A stretch of 15,935 bases of DNA, taken from NCBI GenBank assembly GCA_002448875.1, contig DKAS01000003.1, positions 1 through 15,935 on the forward strand, written 5' to 3'. A program made the position numbers and the translations under genes. Positions 1 to 7,084 of the stretch are shown piece after piece. The notes under the pieces are model-generated. The model saw only the letters and a program-made list of their open reading frames with translations. It was not told the origin of the DNA and ran no database searches. Origin of the DNA: Proteobacteria bacterium UBA6920 (GTDB lineage: Bacteria; Pseudomonadota; Gammaproteobacteria; SG8-11). The first letter of the stretch is position 1. The number at the start of each line of letters is the position of its first letter.

Positions 1-1
1 G

Positions 2-106
2 GAAGGTGATTTGATGCTTGGTTCGGCCGCGAGTGTTGGTGGGTTGCTCCGGCCCCTGCGTTACCCGTCGATCGGCTCACCCCGCTCGCATCGGCGCCGC
101 CGGTAG
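2..106 (+). other. Left-edge stretch, possible 3' tail of an upstream gene
   Basis: One forward frame is open from base 2 to a TAG at 104-106, giving about 34 residues rich in Arg, Gly and Pro. It could be the tail of a gene starting outside the window. I recognise no motif, and such a short open stretch occurs easily by chance in GC-rich DNA. No other coding signal is visible before the Pho box at 113. Confidence 0.15.
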
Positions 107-112
107 GGTGCG

Positions 113-168
113 ATGTCAGAGAACTGTCATCGTTTTTTCATCCCCTTGTCACCGTTGCACTCTATATT
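113..168 (+). promoter_or_regulatory. PhoB-type promoter of olsF: four Pho repeats plus -10
   Basis: Four 7-mers lie exactly 11 bp apart: ATGTCAG (113-119), CTGTCAT (124-130), TTTTCAT (135-141) and TTGTCAC (146-152), each separated by 4 bp. The known Pho box is a direct repeat of CTGTCAT-like heptamers with 4-bp spacers that replaces the -35 element. Exactly 10 bp after the last repeat is TATATT (163-168), a good -10 at the spacing expected for PhoB-activated promoters. Transcription would start near 175, leaving a leader of roughly 80-120 nt before the acyltransferase gene. That PhoB is the regulator is inferred from this geometry. Confidence 0.75.
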
Positions 169-298
169 TCCCGGATCTATCAGGTGACACCGTGGCCGAC
201 GTTTCCATCGGTCGGCAGTATAGTTCGCGCCATGTCATGGCGGCGGCCTGATTTCCTTGTCATTGGGTCTGCGGCGCGCAGCGAATCTTTGGGATGTT

Positions 299-2059
299 AT
301 GCTGGATGTAGCGAAAGAGTTACTGGCGAGTTCGCCGTGGTTGCGGCGGCAGGCCGCGCCGTTGCGCCGTTTTCTGCTGATGGCCGTCAGCCGGGTAGTG
401 CATGAGAAAACGGTCAATGAGTTCGTGGCCGCCAATGGCCATCTGGGAGCGGTGGAATTTACGGAAAAGGTGCTGGAATTATTCGCCGTTCGCTACGAAG
501 TGTCCGGTTGCGATCGGGAAAATATTCCCGCCCATGGGCCGGTGCTGATCGTCGCCAATCACCCATTGGGCGCGCTGGACGCGCTGGCCCTGGTCAAGCT
601 GATCAGCGAGGTACGGCGCGATATCCGCGTCGTTGCCAGCGGATTTCTTGCCCGACTGAATCCGTTACGTCCCATTCTGCTGCCGGTGGACAATTTCGGC
701 GGTAAAACGCCGCGTCGCGACATCGAAAACGTCATCGCTGCACTGACTGCCGGCCACGCCGTAATAATCTTCCCGGCGGGCGAAGTGGCACGCGCTTCCT
801 GGAACGGTATCCGGGATTCGCGCTGGAACAAGGGCTTCCTGATGATGGCGAAGCGCGCCCAGGCGCCGCTGCTACCGGTTCATATCGACGCCCGTAACCC
901 GTTGCTGTTTTACCTGGCCTCCATGCTGCATCGTACGCTGGGAACCTTGCTGCTGGTGCACGCCATGTTCGCGCGTCGCAAAATGACGCTGCGCTTCCGT
1001 ATCGGTGGCCTGATACCCTATCGCTTTCTGGCGATGCCAGGTATCCAGGCGAAAACCCAGGTAAAGCTGCTACACAAGCACCTGGAGCGGATCGGCCGGG
1101 GGCGGCGCGGCATCTATAACAGCGTCAAGTCCATCGCCCATCCGGAAGACCGACGGGCGCTGCGGCAGGAATTACGACACGCGCGCCTGCTGGGGATGAC
1201 GATGGATGGCAAGCGAATTCTGTTGTTCGACGCGTTCCCTGATTCGGCGGTGATGCGTGAAATAGGGCGGTTGCGGGAGGTAGCGTTTCGCGCGGTGGAC
1301 GAGGGCAGCGGTACGCGGCGTGATCTGGACAGATTTGACTCGTACTACCGGCACATCATTGTCTGGGATGATGAAGATCTGGAAATCGCCGGCGCCTACC
1401 GCCTGGGCGAGGGTGAAAAAATCATGCAGGCACATGGTGTCAGCGGTTTTTACACGGCTACATTGTTTGATTTCAGTGCCGATTTTATCGGCCGGCTGCC
1501 GCAGGCGGTGGAGCTGGGGCGCAGTTTCGTGCAGCCGAAATACTGGGGAACGCGTGCGCTGGATTATCTCTGGCAGGGTATCGGCGCCTATCTGTCCAGC
1601 CATCCGCAGGTGCATTACCTGTTCGGTCCGGTAAGTATCAGCGGTATGCTGCCGGAAGCGGCAAAGGCATTATTGGTGACCTACTATCGCCGTTACTTTG
1701 GGGGCGCCATACTTGGGGTTCGTGCCAGATGTACCTATCACGCGCCGGAGGAATCACCATGGAGCAGTGAGAAGCTGTTTGCCGGTCTCGGCAAAGACGA
1801 AGCCCTGCAGTTGCTGAAGGAGCGTTTGCGCAGCATGGACGTGGCTATTCCCACGCTCTACAAACAATACACCGAACTTTGCGAGGAAGGCGGTACTACT
1901 TTTCTGGACTTCGGTGTCGATCGTGATTTCGAGAATTGCATTGACGGGTTCATGCTGGTGGACTCGCGTTTGATGAAAGCGCATAAGCGCAAACGTTACG
2001 TCGAGCGATTTCAGGTAAGTGATATAAAATCGCAAGCAAGTGTGCGCCGGTACGGGTGA
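299..2059 (+). CDS. olsF: Bifunctional acyltransferase, OlsF-type ornithine lipid synthase
   Basis: The 586-residue protein from ATG 299 joins two acyltransferase domains. An in-frame TTG at 257 would add 14 residues. The N-terminal half (about residues 75-240) is PlsC-like, with NHPLGALD at 87-94 as the catalytic His/Asp block (H88, D94; H-x5-D spacing, not the usual H-x4-D) and FPAGEVAR at about 158-165. The C-terminal half (about 305-480) is a GNAT/OlsB-like N-acyltransferase, with the conserved ELGRSFVQPKYWG segment at about 405-417. In characterised OlsF proteins the C-terminal domain N-acylates ornithine with a 3-hydroxyacyl chain and the N-terminal domain adds the second acyl chain, giving ornithine lipid. 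The reaction is probably cytoplasmic and at the inner membrane. The Pho promoter upstream fits a phosphorus-free lipid. An uncharacterised hemolysin-like acyltransferase is the alternative. Confidence 0.75.
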   Translation: MLDVAKELLASSPWLRRQAAPLRRFLLMAVSRVVHEKTVNEFVAANGHLGAVEFTEKVLELFAVRYEVSGCDRENIPAHGPVLIVANHPLGALDALALVKLISEVRRDIRVVASGFLARLNPLRPILLPVDNFGGKTPRRDIENVIAALTAGHAVIIFPAGEVARASWNGIRDSRWNKGFLMMAKRAQAPLLPVHIDARNPLLFYLASMLHRTLGTLLLVHAMFARRKMTLRFRIGGLIPYRFLAMPGIQAKTQVKLLHKHLERIGRGRRGIYNSVKSIAHPEDRRALRQELRHARLLGMTMDGKRILLFDAFPDSAVMREIGRLREVAFRAVDEGSGTRRDLDRFDSYYRHIIVWDDEDLEIAGAYRLGEGEKIMQAHGVSGFYTATLFDFSADFIGRLPQAVELGRSFVQPKYWGTRALDYLWQGIGAYLSSHPQVHYLFGPVSISGMLPEAAKALLVTYYRRYFGGAILGVRARCTYHAPEESPWSSEKLFAGLGKDEALQLLKERLRSMDVAIPTLYKQYTELCEEGGTTFLDFGVDRDFENCIDGFMLVDSRLMKAHKRKRYVERFQVSDIKSQASVRRYG

Positions 2060-2370
2060 CCCGATAGCGAGAAGGTCAATGAGTAATAATACGGTATGCC
2101 GATGCGTATTCGAATAACGAATGATGACAGCACGGATATGAGCCAGCGTTTTTGCGTTTTTGCACCTCTTTTCCATTAAAAATAGCTTACCGGCACCAAC
2201 GCTGTACGACAGGCGTGCGCGTTATGAGCTATATTTGTCTTGTAATAAGAACAATTCCTTTTTCCTTTTTCTCCAGCGTGCCGCTACGATGAGGCCATAG
2301 AATTCACCGCTCGGCTCGCAGGGTGAGTTATGGTATTTCACGTGATCTTCACGAGTCCTGGAGGTGTGTG
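2060..2370. other. Intergenic region between olsF and the flavoprotein gene
   Basis: This 311-bp stretch is clearly AT-richer than its flanks and has no convincing gene. It contains a short inverted repeat, ATTCG (2108-2112) and CGAAT (2118-2122) with a 5-nt loop, which could be an operator. T-rich runs lie around 2150-2175 and 2258-2270. One CTGTCAT-like heptamer is present on the minus strand (2124-2130), but it lacks partners on an 11-bp register. I cannot place a confident promoter or a U-tract terminator. The promoter for the flavoprotein/Rieske pair should be here. Confidence 0.4.
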
Positions 2371-3723
2371 ATGGGAAAGATTTCACGCCGTCAATTCATT
2401 AAACTTTCCGGAACCACGGCGGCGGCAGCGGGGATCGGCGCCGGCGCCCTGGGCGGCGCATTGGCGGCTGAGGCTGCGCCGGCAAAACGTATTGTACATG
2501 CGGGTATCGACAAGCCAGCCGCACTGCCTAAGACCCAGGGCAAACGAGTGGTAGTCGTAGGCGGCGGCTGGTCTGGTTTGACCGCAGCCAAGTATCTGCA
2601 AAAAGCGGGGGCGGGACTGGATGTGGTACTGGTGGAAAAAAATGCCACCTTCATGTCCTGTCCGATGAGCAATCTGTGGCTGACCGGGCTGGTCGATCTG
2701 GAGTTTCTGACCCACAGCTATTTGGATGCGGCGCGCAACAACGGCTATCTGTTCTTCAATGCCACGGTCGTGGATCTGGATCGCGGCGCGCGGGTTCTGT
2801 ATACGGACCAGGGCAGTGTGCACTATGATTATCTGGTGCTGGCGCCGGGTATCGACTACAACTACGCTTCCATTGGCGTCACGGATCCTGCGGAAGAATA
2901 TCATTTGCGTAATCACTTTCCGGCCGGCTTTATGCCGGGCTCGGAGCATGTTTCCCTGCGCAACAAGCTGCAGGATTTTGACGGTGGCGAGTTCCTGGTA
3001 ACTGTTCCCGGAGGGAATTATCGCTGCCTGCCGGGTCCTTATGAGCGAGCCTGCCTGATTGCCTCCTATCTCAAGAAGGAAAAGATCGCGGGCAAGGTAA
3101 TTCTGCTGGATACCAATCCCGATGTCACCATCAAGAAAGAAGGATTTCATGCCGCCTTCGATGAGTTGTTCAAGGATGTTCTGGAGTACCATCCTTCGTT
3201 CGAAATCACCGGTGTCGACCTGGCCAATAAACGGGTGAAATCCGAGTTCGGCGAAGTGCAGTTTGCCGAAGCCTCGATCTATCCCAAGGTGCGCGCTGCG
3301 CGCCTCATTGAAACTTTAGGGCTGGCTGACGGCAAGTCTCCGCAACTGGAAGCCAGGATCGATCCGCTGACCTATAACGTGATCGGCGATGAGCGAGTCT
3401 ATGTGGCGGGTGACGCCCGTCCCATGCCGTTTTCCAAGAGCGGTAACACCGCGAATTCGGAAGCAAAATTTGTGGCCCGAATCATCGCCGCCCGAGCCCA
3501 GGGCAAACCGGCGCCGGCCTGGGAAAGTCCGAACACCGTATGCTATTCGGTGGTCAATGGTAATCCCCTGGAGGCGATCAGCGTCGATGCGCACTATGTC
3601 TACCATCCGGAAGATAAGAGTTTTGCCTTCGATAGCGTGAAGATGTTCGAAAAACGCGATGCCGCCCGTGGCGCGGCGGCCCTGGACTGGGCCAAGGCGC
3701 TGTACCGCGATATGTTCGCGTGA
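2371..3723 (+). CDS. Tat-exported FCSD-like FAD oxidoreductase (sulfide dehydrogenase flavoprotein family)
   Basis: The start at 2371 is fixed by GGAGG at 2360-2364. An in-frame upstream ATG at 2323 lacks this and would bury the Tat signal. The product has 450 residues. SRRQFIK (5-11), then an Ala/Gly-rich hydrophobic stretch, is a twin-arginine signal, so the folded enzyme goes to the periplasm. GGGWSG (64-69) is the Rossmann FAD motif. Cys97 (FMSCPMS) sits where flavocytochrome c attaches FAD covalently. Cys219 (RCLPGPYERA) and Cys391 (TVCYS) match the redox disulfide pair of sulfide dehydrogenase. GDAR (347-350) is the second FAD motif. The family oxidises sulfide and passes electrons to a c-type cytochrome, but no CXXCH protein is present here. 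A Rieske gene follows 9 bp downstream. The physiological substrate is not proven. Confidence 0.8.
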   Translation: MGKISRRQFIKLSGTTAAAAGIGAGALGGALAAEAAPAKRIVHAGIDKPAALPKTQGKRVVVVGGGWSGLTAAKYLQKAGAGLDVVLVEKNATFMSCPMSNLWLTGLVDLEFLTHSYLDAARNNGYLFFNATVVDLDRGARVLYTDQGSVHYDYLVLAPGIDYNYASIGVTDPAEEYHLRNHFPAGFMPGSEHVSLRNKLQDFDGGEFLVTVPGGNYRCLPGPYERACLIASYLKKEKIAGKVILLDTNPDVTIKKEGFHAAFDELFKDVLEYHPSFEITGVDLANKRVKSEFGEVQFAEASIYPKVRAARLIETLGLADGKSPQLEARIDPLTYNVIGDERVYVAGDARPMPFSKSGNTANSEAKFVARIIAARAQGKPAPAWESPNTVCYSVVNGNPLEAISVDAHYVYHPEDKSFAFDSVKMFEKRDAARGAAALDWAKALYRDMFA

Positions 3724-3732
3724 GGAGGCTGC

Positions 3733-4392
3733 ATGGAACGTCGAGCCTTTGTAAAGTTGTGCGGGGGCGCCGCTGCGCTGGTGAGCGCCTGCCCGCAGTT
3801 GCTGGCGGTCGCGGCAGGGGAAGTGAAAGCCTATGCCCGTGTCGCATTGGTTGACAGTGACGGCCAGCCGTTTGCCGTAGACAAGCTGGCGGACTCCGAC
3901 GGATACATTTTTCACTATCCTTACCGCAGCACGCCGGCACTGCTGCTTGATCTTGGACGCCAGGTGCCTGGCGGCGTGGGGCCCAGTGGCGGTATCGTTG
4001 CCTTCGCCGCCATTTGTCCGCACCAGTTCGCCTATCCCAGCGCCAGTCTCAGCGCTCTCAACTACCATCCTGGGGAAAGCAGTACCGCCGGTCGCGGTCA
4101 GGCGATTACCTGTTGCCTGCACGGCAGTGCGTTTGATCCGGCACAGGAGGGTGCCGTGCTCGGTGGCCCAGCATTGCAGGCGTTGACCGTGATCACCCTG
4201 GAATACGATGCCGGCAGTAATGGCGTGAGCGCGATCGGCACCCGCGGTGCGGATATTTTTCCGGTATTTTTCGCTGCGTTCAAACGGGAACTGCGCGAGC
4301 AATACGGGCGCAGCGAGTATTTGCAGGAGGTTTCGGGGCAGGCCGCGGTCGTGGCGGCGGCGGCTTACTCCAGCCAGCGCGTGAGTTGCTAG
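3733..4392 (+). CDS. Tat-exported Rieske [2Fe-2S] protein
   Basis: The gene follows the flavoprotein by 9 bp, and its ribosome binding site GAGGAGG (3722-3728) overlaps that gene's stop codon, so the two are probably translated together. The 219-residue protein begins ERRAFVK and a hydrophobic stretch, a Tat-like signal as expected for exported Rieske proteins. The cluster ligands are C95-P-H97 and C127-C-L-H130, followed by GSAFDP. About 29 residues separate the two ligand pairs, longer than the usual 15-17, and the disulfide cysteine that normally follows the first pair is absent (CPHQFA). This resembles Rieske proteins outside the bc1 complex. The likely role is electron acceptor or donor for the neighbouring flavoprotein in the periplasm, inferred from operon structure. 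The roughly 40-residue Ala-rich C-terminal tail is unexplained. Confidence 0.8.
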   Translation: MERRAFVKLCGGAAALVSACPQLLAVAAGEVKAYARVALVDSDGQPFAVDKLADSDGYIFHYPYRSTPALLLDLGRQVPGGVGPSGGIVAFAAICPHQFAYPSASLSALNYHPGESSTAGRGQAITCCLHGSAFDPAQEGAVLGGPALQALTVITLEYDAGSNGVSAIGTRGADIFPVFFAAFKRELREQYGRSEYLQEVSGQAAVVAAAAYSSQRVSC

Positions 4393-4397
4393 AGTTC

Positions 4398-4446
4398 AAT
4401 CCCTGCGCAGCCGGTCCCCGCCATCGGGGGCCGGTACGCAGGGATT
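4398..4446. terminator. Large hairpin between convergent genes, candidate bidirectional terminator
   Basis: Outer arms AATCCCTGCG (4398-4407) and CGCAGGGATT (4437-4446) are perfectly complementary over 10 bp. After a small 3x2 internal loop, inner arms CCGGTCCCCG (4411-4420) and CGGGGGCCGG (4425-4434) pair over 10 bp with one G-T wobble around a CCAT loop. It sits between the Rieske stop at 4392 and the minus-strand stop at 4457. Neither side has a strong T-run, so classical intrinsic termination is not certain. It could instead protect transcript 3' ends. Confidence 0.6.
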
Positions 4447-4456
4447 ATGCGTGCGC

Positions 4457-5059
4457 TCAGGAGTGCACGTGCGTCATGGGATCGAGTTTCTGCCCGCGCA
4501 GCAGGAAAAACGGCGATTTGTAATACATTTTCACGTCGTGAAACGGATCGGTCAGGATCTTGGTGGCCCAGACCAGGCCGGCTTGTACGTTCTGAATGAA
4601 AAACAAGTGAAAAGTACGAAAGATGAGGGCGGCGACGGCCAGGGCCAACCAGAGGATTGCGAGATTGTCCAGGTATTCCGGCATATCACTGAAAGGCGCC
4701 ATTAAACCGAAGAAACCGGGGACGAAATAGAGCACGACCGGGATGGCAATCCAGATCGCCAGCAGTACCACCTTGCGGAACAGATTGTAACCGACCTTGA
4801 TATCCTCTTTGTGTTCGTGTGTCGCCTCGTTTACGGAGTCATAACCCTTGGGCTCGAAAAAGAAGTGCCCCGCCTGGCGCAGCAGCATCGCCACCAGCCA
4901 GCCAAGGAATACCGCCACCGCGGGGGAAATGAACAACAAGACGTAAGCCGCGAGAAAATTCAGCGCGCTCAACAGATGCAGGGTTTGGTTGACCCGGCTC
5001 TGATGATAATAGCGGTGATCGTCCCAGCGTTGTTGTTTCAGTTCAGCTAGAAATTTCAT
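4457..5059 (-). CDS. Polytopic membrane protein of unknown function, weakly Mpo1/DUF962-like, Pho-box controlled
   Basis: The 200-residue protein has about four hydrophobic segments (near 28-62, probably two, then 95-120 and 133-157). It is rich in histidines at membrane edges: H15, H19, H28, H65, H81, H83, H151 and H174. The segments SRVNQTLH (21-28) and RQAGHFFFEP (61-70) recall Mpo1/DUF962 proteins, iron-dependent membrane dioxygenases that shorten 2-hydroxy fatty acids, but I am not certain of this match. A metal-dependent lipid hydroxylase or oxygenase would suit the histidines. The start has AGGA about 9 bp upstream, and a Pho-box promoter lies 34 bp further up. The gene ends facing the Rieske gene. 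The regulation suggests a role in phosphate-starved membranes; the reaction is unknown. Confidence 0.75.
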   Translation of the reverse strand: MKFLAELKQQRWDDHRYYHQSRVNQTLHLLSALNFLAAYVLLFISPAVAVFLGWLVAMLLRQAGHFFFEPKGYDSVNEATHEHKEDIKVGYNLFRKVVLLAIWIAIPVVLYFVPGFFGLMAPFSDMPEYLDNLAILWLALAVAALIFRTFHLFFIQNVQAGLVWATKILTDPFHDVKMYYKSPFFLLRGQKLDPMTHVHS

Positions 5060-5092
5060 GTGTTTTATCCTGTGCGATGGTTGAACGCGCTA

Positions 5093-5137
5093 TTTATATT
5101 GCTTCAACATGACATCGCGATGACGGCATGGTTAAAA
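5093..5137 (-). promoter_or_regulatory. PhoB-type promoter of the small membrane-protein gene
   Basis: Read on the minus strand, TTTTAAC (5137-5131), CCGTCAT (5126-5120) and ATGTCAT (5115-5109) lie on an 11-bp register with 4-bp spacers. The last two fit the Pho heptamer well and the first poorly. Exactly 10 bp after the final repeat is TATAAA (5098-5093), a strong -10. Transcription would start near 5086, giving a leader of about 27 nt. It sits between the psd stop and the gene at 5059, so it serves only that gene. Confidence 0.65.
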
Positions 5138-5169
5138 CAAGCCGCTTTTTTACAGTTTATTGATATTTG

Positions 5170-6039
5170 TCAAGTAAATTGCAACAGGGGCTGGCCCATG
5201 CGGATTTCCCTTCCTTCCACGATACCTTCGGCCAGAGAAAGATCACCGCTGCCGAAGACGATAATGGTTGAACCATGTTGAAAGTAGCCCATTTCCTCGC
5301 CTTTGACGAAAGCGTGATGACAATTGATGCGGTTAGGCCCCTGATATTTGATACTGAACGTCCGGTCAAGAAATGGCAGGCGTATGCTGGCCACGAGAAT
5401 GGCAGCCACCGGCACCAGTGCAAGAGCTGCCCGGTCGGTCGGCAGGTCCAACTCGATTACCGCTCTTTCATTCTTACAGTACAGCCTTTCGATGCGCTTG
5501 AGCGCGATGGGGTTGACGTTCCAGGTATCGCCGGAAATATAGTTTACGCGTTTGACCTGACAGGCATAGGGGGCGTGGAATCTATGGTACATGGTGGAGC
5601 GCAGACGCAGAGTGGCGTAGACTCCGTCCCGGTACTTTGCCACCAGGGAGTCATCCCCCAGCAGATCCACGAGAGTATAGGGAAAGCCCTTGGCCTGGAT
5701 AAGCTCGATGCCGCGAATGCGCCCGTGGGCACCGATAATACCGTCGCAGGGACTGGTGACGACGCCAGCGTCCGCGTCCACGGGCCGCGCGCCCGCCTGC
5801 AGTTCTCGAATGAAACAATCGTGCAGGCTGGTGAAATGGGTTTTCTTTGCTTCCTCCAGATGCAAATCGCCGGCGAGTAGTTTCCAGATCGCCAGCGATA
5901 GGTCCCGCACCAGGGGGTGTTCAATCCTGCTGAACCAGCCCATGAACAGGGTTGCGTAACGGCGGGGTATGCGATTGGTCAGCAGAAAGTTGACCTGCTC
6001 CAATTGCGTTACCTGACGGAGAATCGATTTAACGGGCAT
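5170..6039 (-). CDS. psd: Phosphatidylserine decarboxylase proenzyme
   Basis: This enzyme makes phosphatidylethanolamine from phosphatidylserine at the inner membrane, using a pyruvoyl group made by self-cleavage. I choose the Met at 6039, giving 289 residues, close to the usual proenzyme length. An upstream in-frame start at 6171 would overlap the neighbouring gene by more than 120 bp. SPCDG (96-100) contains the triad Asp99, and YHRFHAP (151-157) contains the catalytic histidine. GEEMGYFQHGST (247-258) holds the cleavage site between Gly256 and Ser257. The usual LGST reads HGST here. The gene lies 5 nt after the 7-TM gene, with no good Shine-Dalgarno sequence of its own, so translational coupling is likely. 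Confidence 0.93.
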   Translation of the reverse strand: MPVKSILRQVTQLEQVNFLLTNRIPRRYATLFMGWFSRIEHPLVRDLSLAIWKLLAGDLHLEEAKKTHFTSLHDCFIRELQAGARPVDADAGVVTSPCDGIIGAHGRIRGIELIQAKGFPYTLVDLLGDDSLVAKYRDGVYATLRLRSTMYHRFHAPYACQVKRVNYISGDTWNVNPIALKRIERLYCKNERAVIELDLPTDRAALALVPVAAILVASIRLPFLDRTFSIKYQGPNRINCHHAFVKGEEMGYFQHGSTIIVFGSGDLSLAEGIVEGREIRMGQPLLQFT

Positions 6040-6044
6040 AGCTG

Positions 6045-6875
6045 TCAGCGCGCCGGCAAGGTGGTGGGCGCGGGCTTGAAATTGGGTGCGTGCGCCAGAT
6101 ACAGGCTGACCCATACCGCCAGGGTGAAATAAAGGGTCATCCAGGAAATTTCCTGCCGCCAGACCGTCCACGCAAAGCTGACGTCATAGCGTTTGAGTGC
6201 GTCGATCACGCCCTGCTGCAGGCTCAGATACTGAACACCGATGCTCGTGTCGGCCTGCCAGCGCAGCCAGTACATGGGGACATCGACGGTGACCATGAAC
6301 ACCACATAGCCCGCGGAAAAAAGTATCATGGCCAGCAGGAACGAGCGTTGCACCCCTTTGCTGTGCGGCCAAAGGGCGATAAAGCTGGCGATCAGCAGTA
6401 TGCCGGCGCCGGTCCACAAGGATTCCTCGACGACGCTGCCGAGATAGTGGGTGGTGAGGGTGGCGTACCAGGAAAAACCCTCGGCGGTCAGGATCATGGG
6501 TACCAGTACCAGCGCCACCAGGGTGGCGAAGCGGCTTTCGACACTTTTACCTGCCTCCAGCAGTAAAATGGCGCATTGGGAAATAAAGCAAATTTCCGCG
6601 ATGGTGGCCACCGACCGGCCAACCATCATGCTCGAGAGCCAGGAATCGACGAGGCAAATGCGCTCGACATCGATACGTGGTAGGAAAGAACGAAAGGCGC
6701 AACCCGCAGCATAAATACCCGAAAGCCAGAGAATAACTCGGCGCCAGGAGTGGTAACGGGGATTGCTGGTGGATTTTTTCTTATTAAATCGTCTTGCGGA
6801 CACAAACCAGGCCATGAGATTGCCCAGGGAAAGCACGCAAAGCATGATCCACCAAATGTTCACCATCGAGTTCAT
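6045..6875 (-). CDS. Seven-TM membrane protein of unknown function, upstream of psd
   Basis: The 276-residue protein has about seven hydrophobic segments, near 5-25, 46-64, 86-107, 116-133, 152-170, 180-198 and 243-262. It has a basic loop after the first (RRFNKKK, 29-34) and a Pro-rich C-terminal tail. Charged or polar residues in or near membrane segments include E94 and the pair E150-E151. I recognise no named domain and assign no function. Another start is possible at Met4 (6866). It is the first gene of a two-gene unit with psd, only 5 nt apart, so a link to phosphatidylethanolamine synthesis or placement is plausible but unproven. It is transcribed divergently from the patatin gene. Confidence 0.75.
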   Translation of the reverse strand: MNSMVNIWWIMLCVLSLGNLMAWFVSARRFNKKKSTSNPRYHSWRRVILWLSGIYAAGCAFRSFLPRIDVERICLVDSWLSSMMVGRSVATIAEICFISQCAILLLEAGKSVESRFATLVALVLVPMILTAEGFSWYATLTTHYLGSVVEESLWTGAGILLIASFIALWPHSKGVQRSFLLAMILFSAGYVVFMVTVDVPMYWLRWQADTSIGVQYLSLQQGVIDALKRYDVSFAWTVWRQEISWMTLYFTLAVWVSLYLAHAPNFKPAPTTLPAR

Positions 6876-7084
6876 AGCTGATTATTCCATGGTTGTTGAT
6901 TGTCGTGAGAGATGAACATGACTCAATAAAAGTTGATTTATTTCGAAATTGAAGGGCCACGCGCTTGCAGCCTTAACGTGCGGCGGGTACAAAGAGAGTG
7001 CCGCGCTTCTCCGACGGCCGCCGCAATGTTTCAGGAATGTAACTATATGCAGTATTTATTACAAAATTGCTACAGATTCACTGC

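Noticed and set aside
2124..2130. CTGTCAT-like heptamer on the minus strand before the flavoprotein gene
   Set aside because: No matching heptamers 11 bp to either side and no well-placed -10; it also points away from the gene it would have to control.
2383..4302. Long minus-strand open frames opposite the flavoprotein and Rieske genes
   Set aside because: They are antisense to genes with clear motifs, and their translations are low-complexity with no recognisable domain.
7026..7059. ATGTTTC and ATGTAAC 11 bp apart before the patatin gene
   Set aside because: Both lack the TCA core of Pho heptamers and no third repeat is present, so the spacing alone is not convincing.
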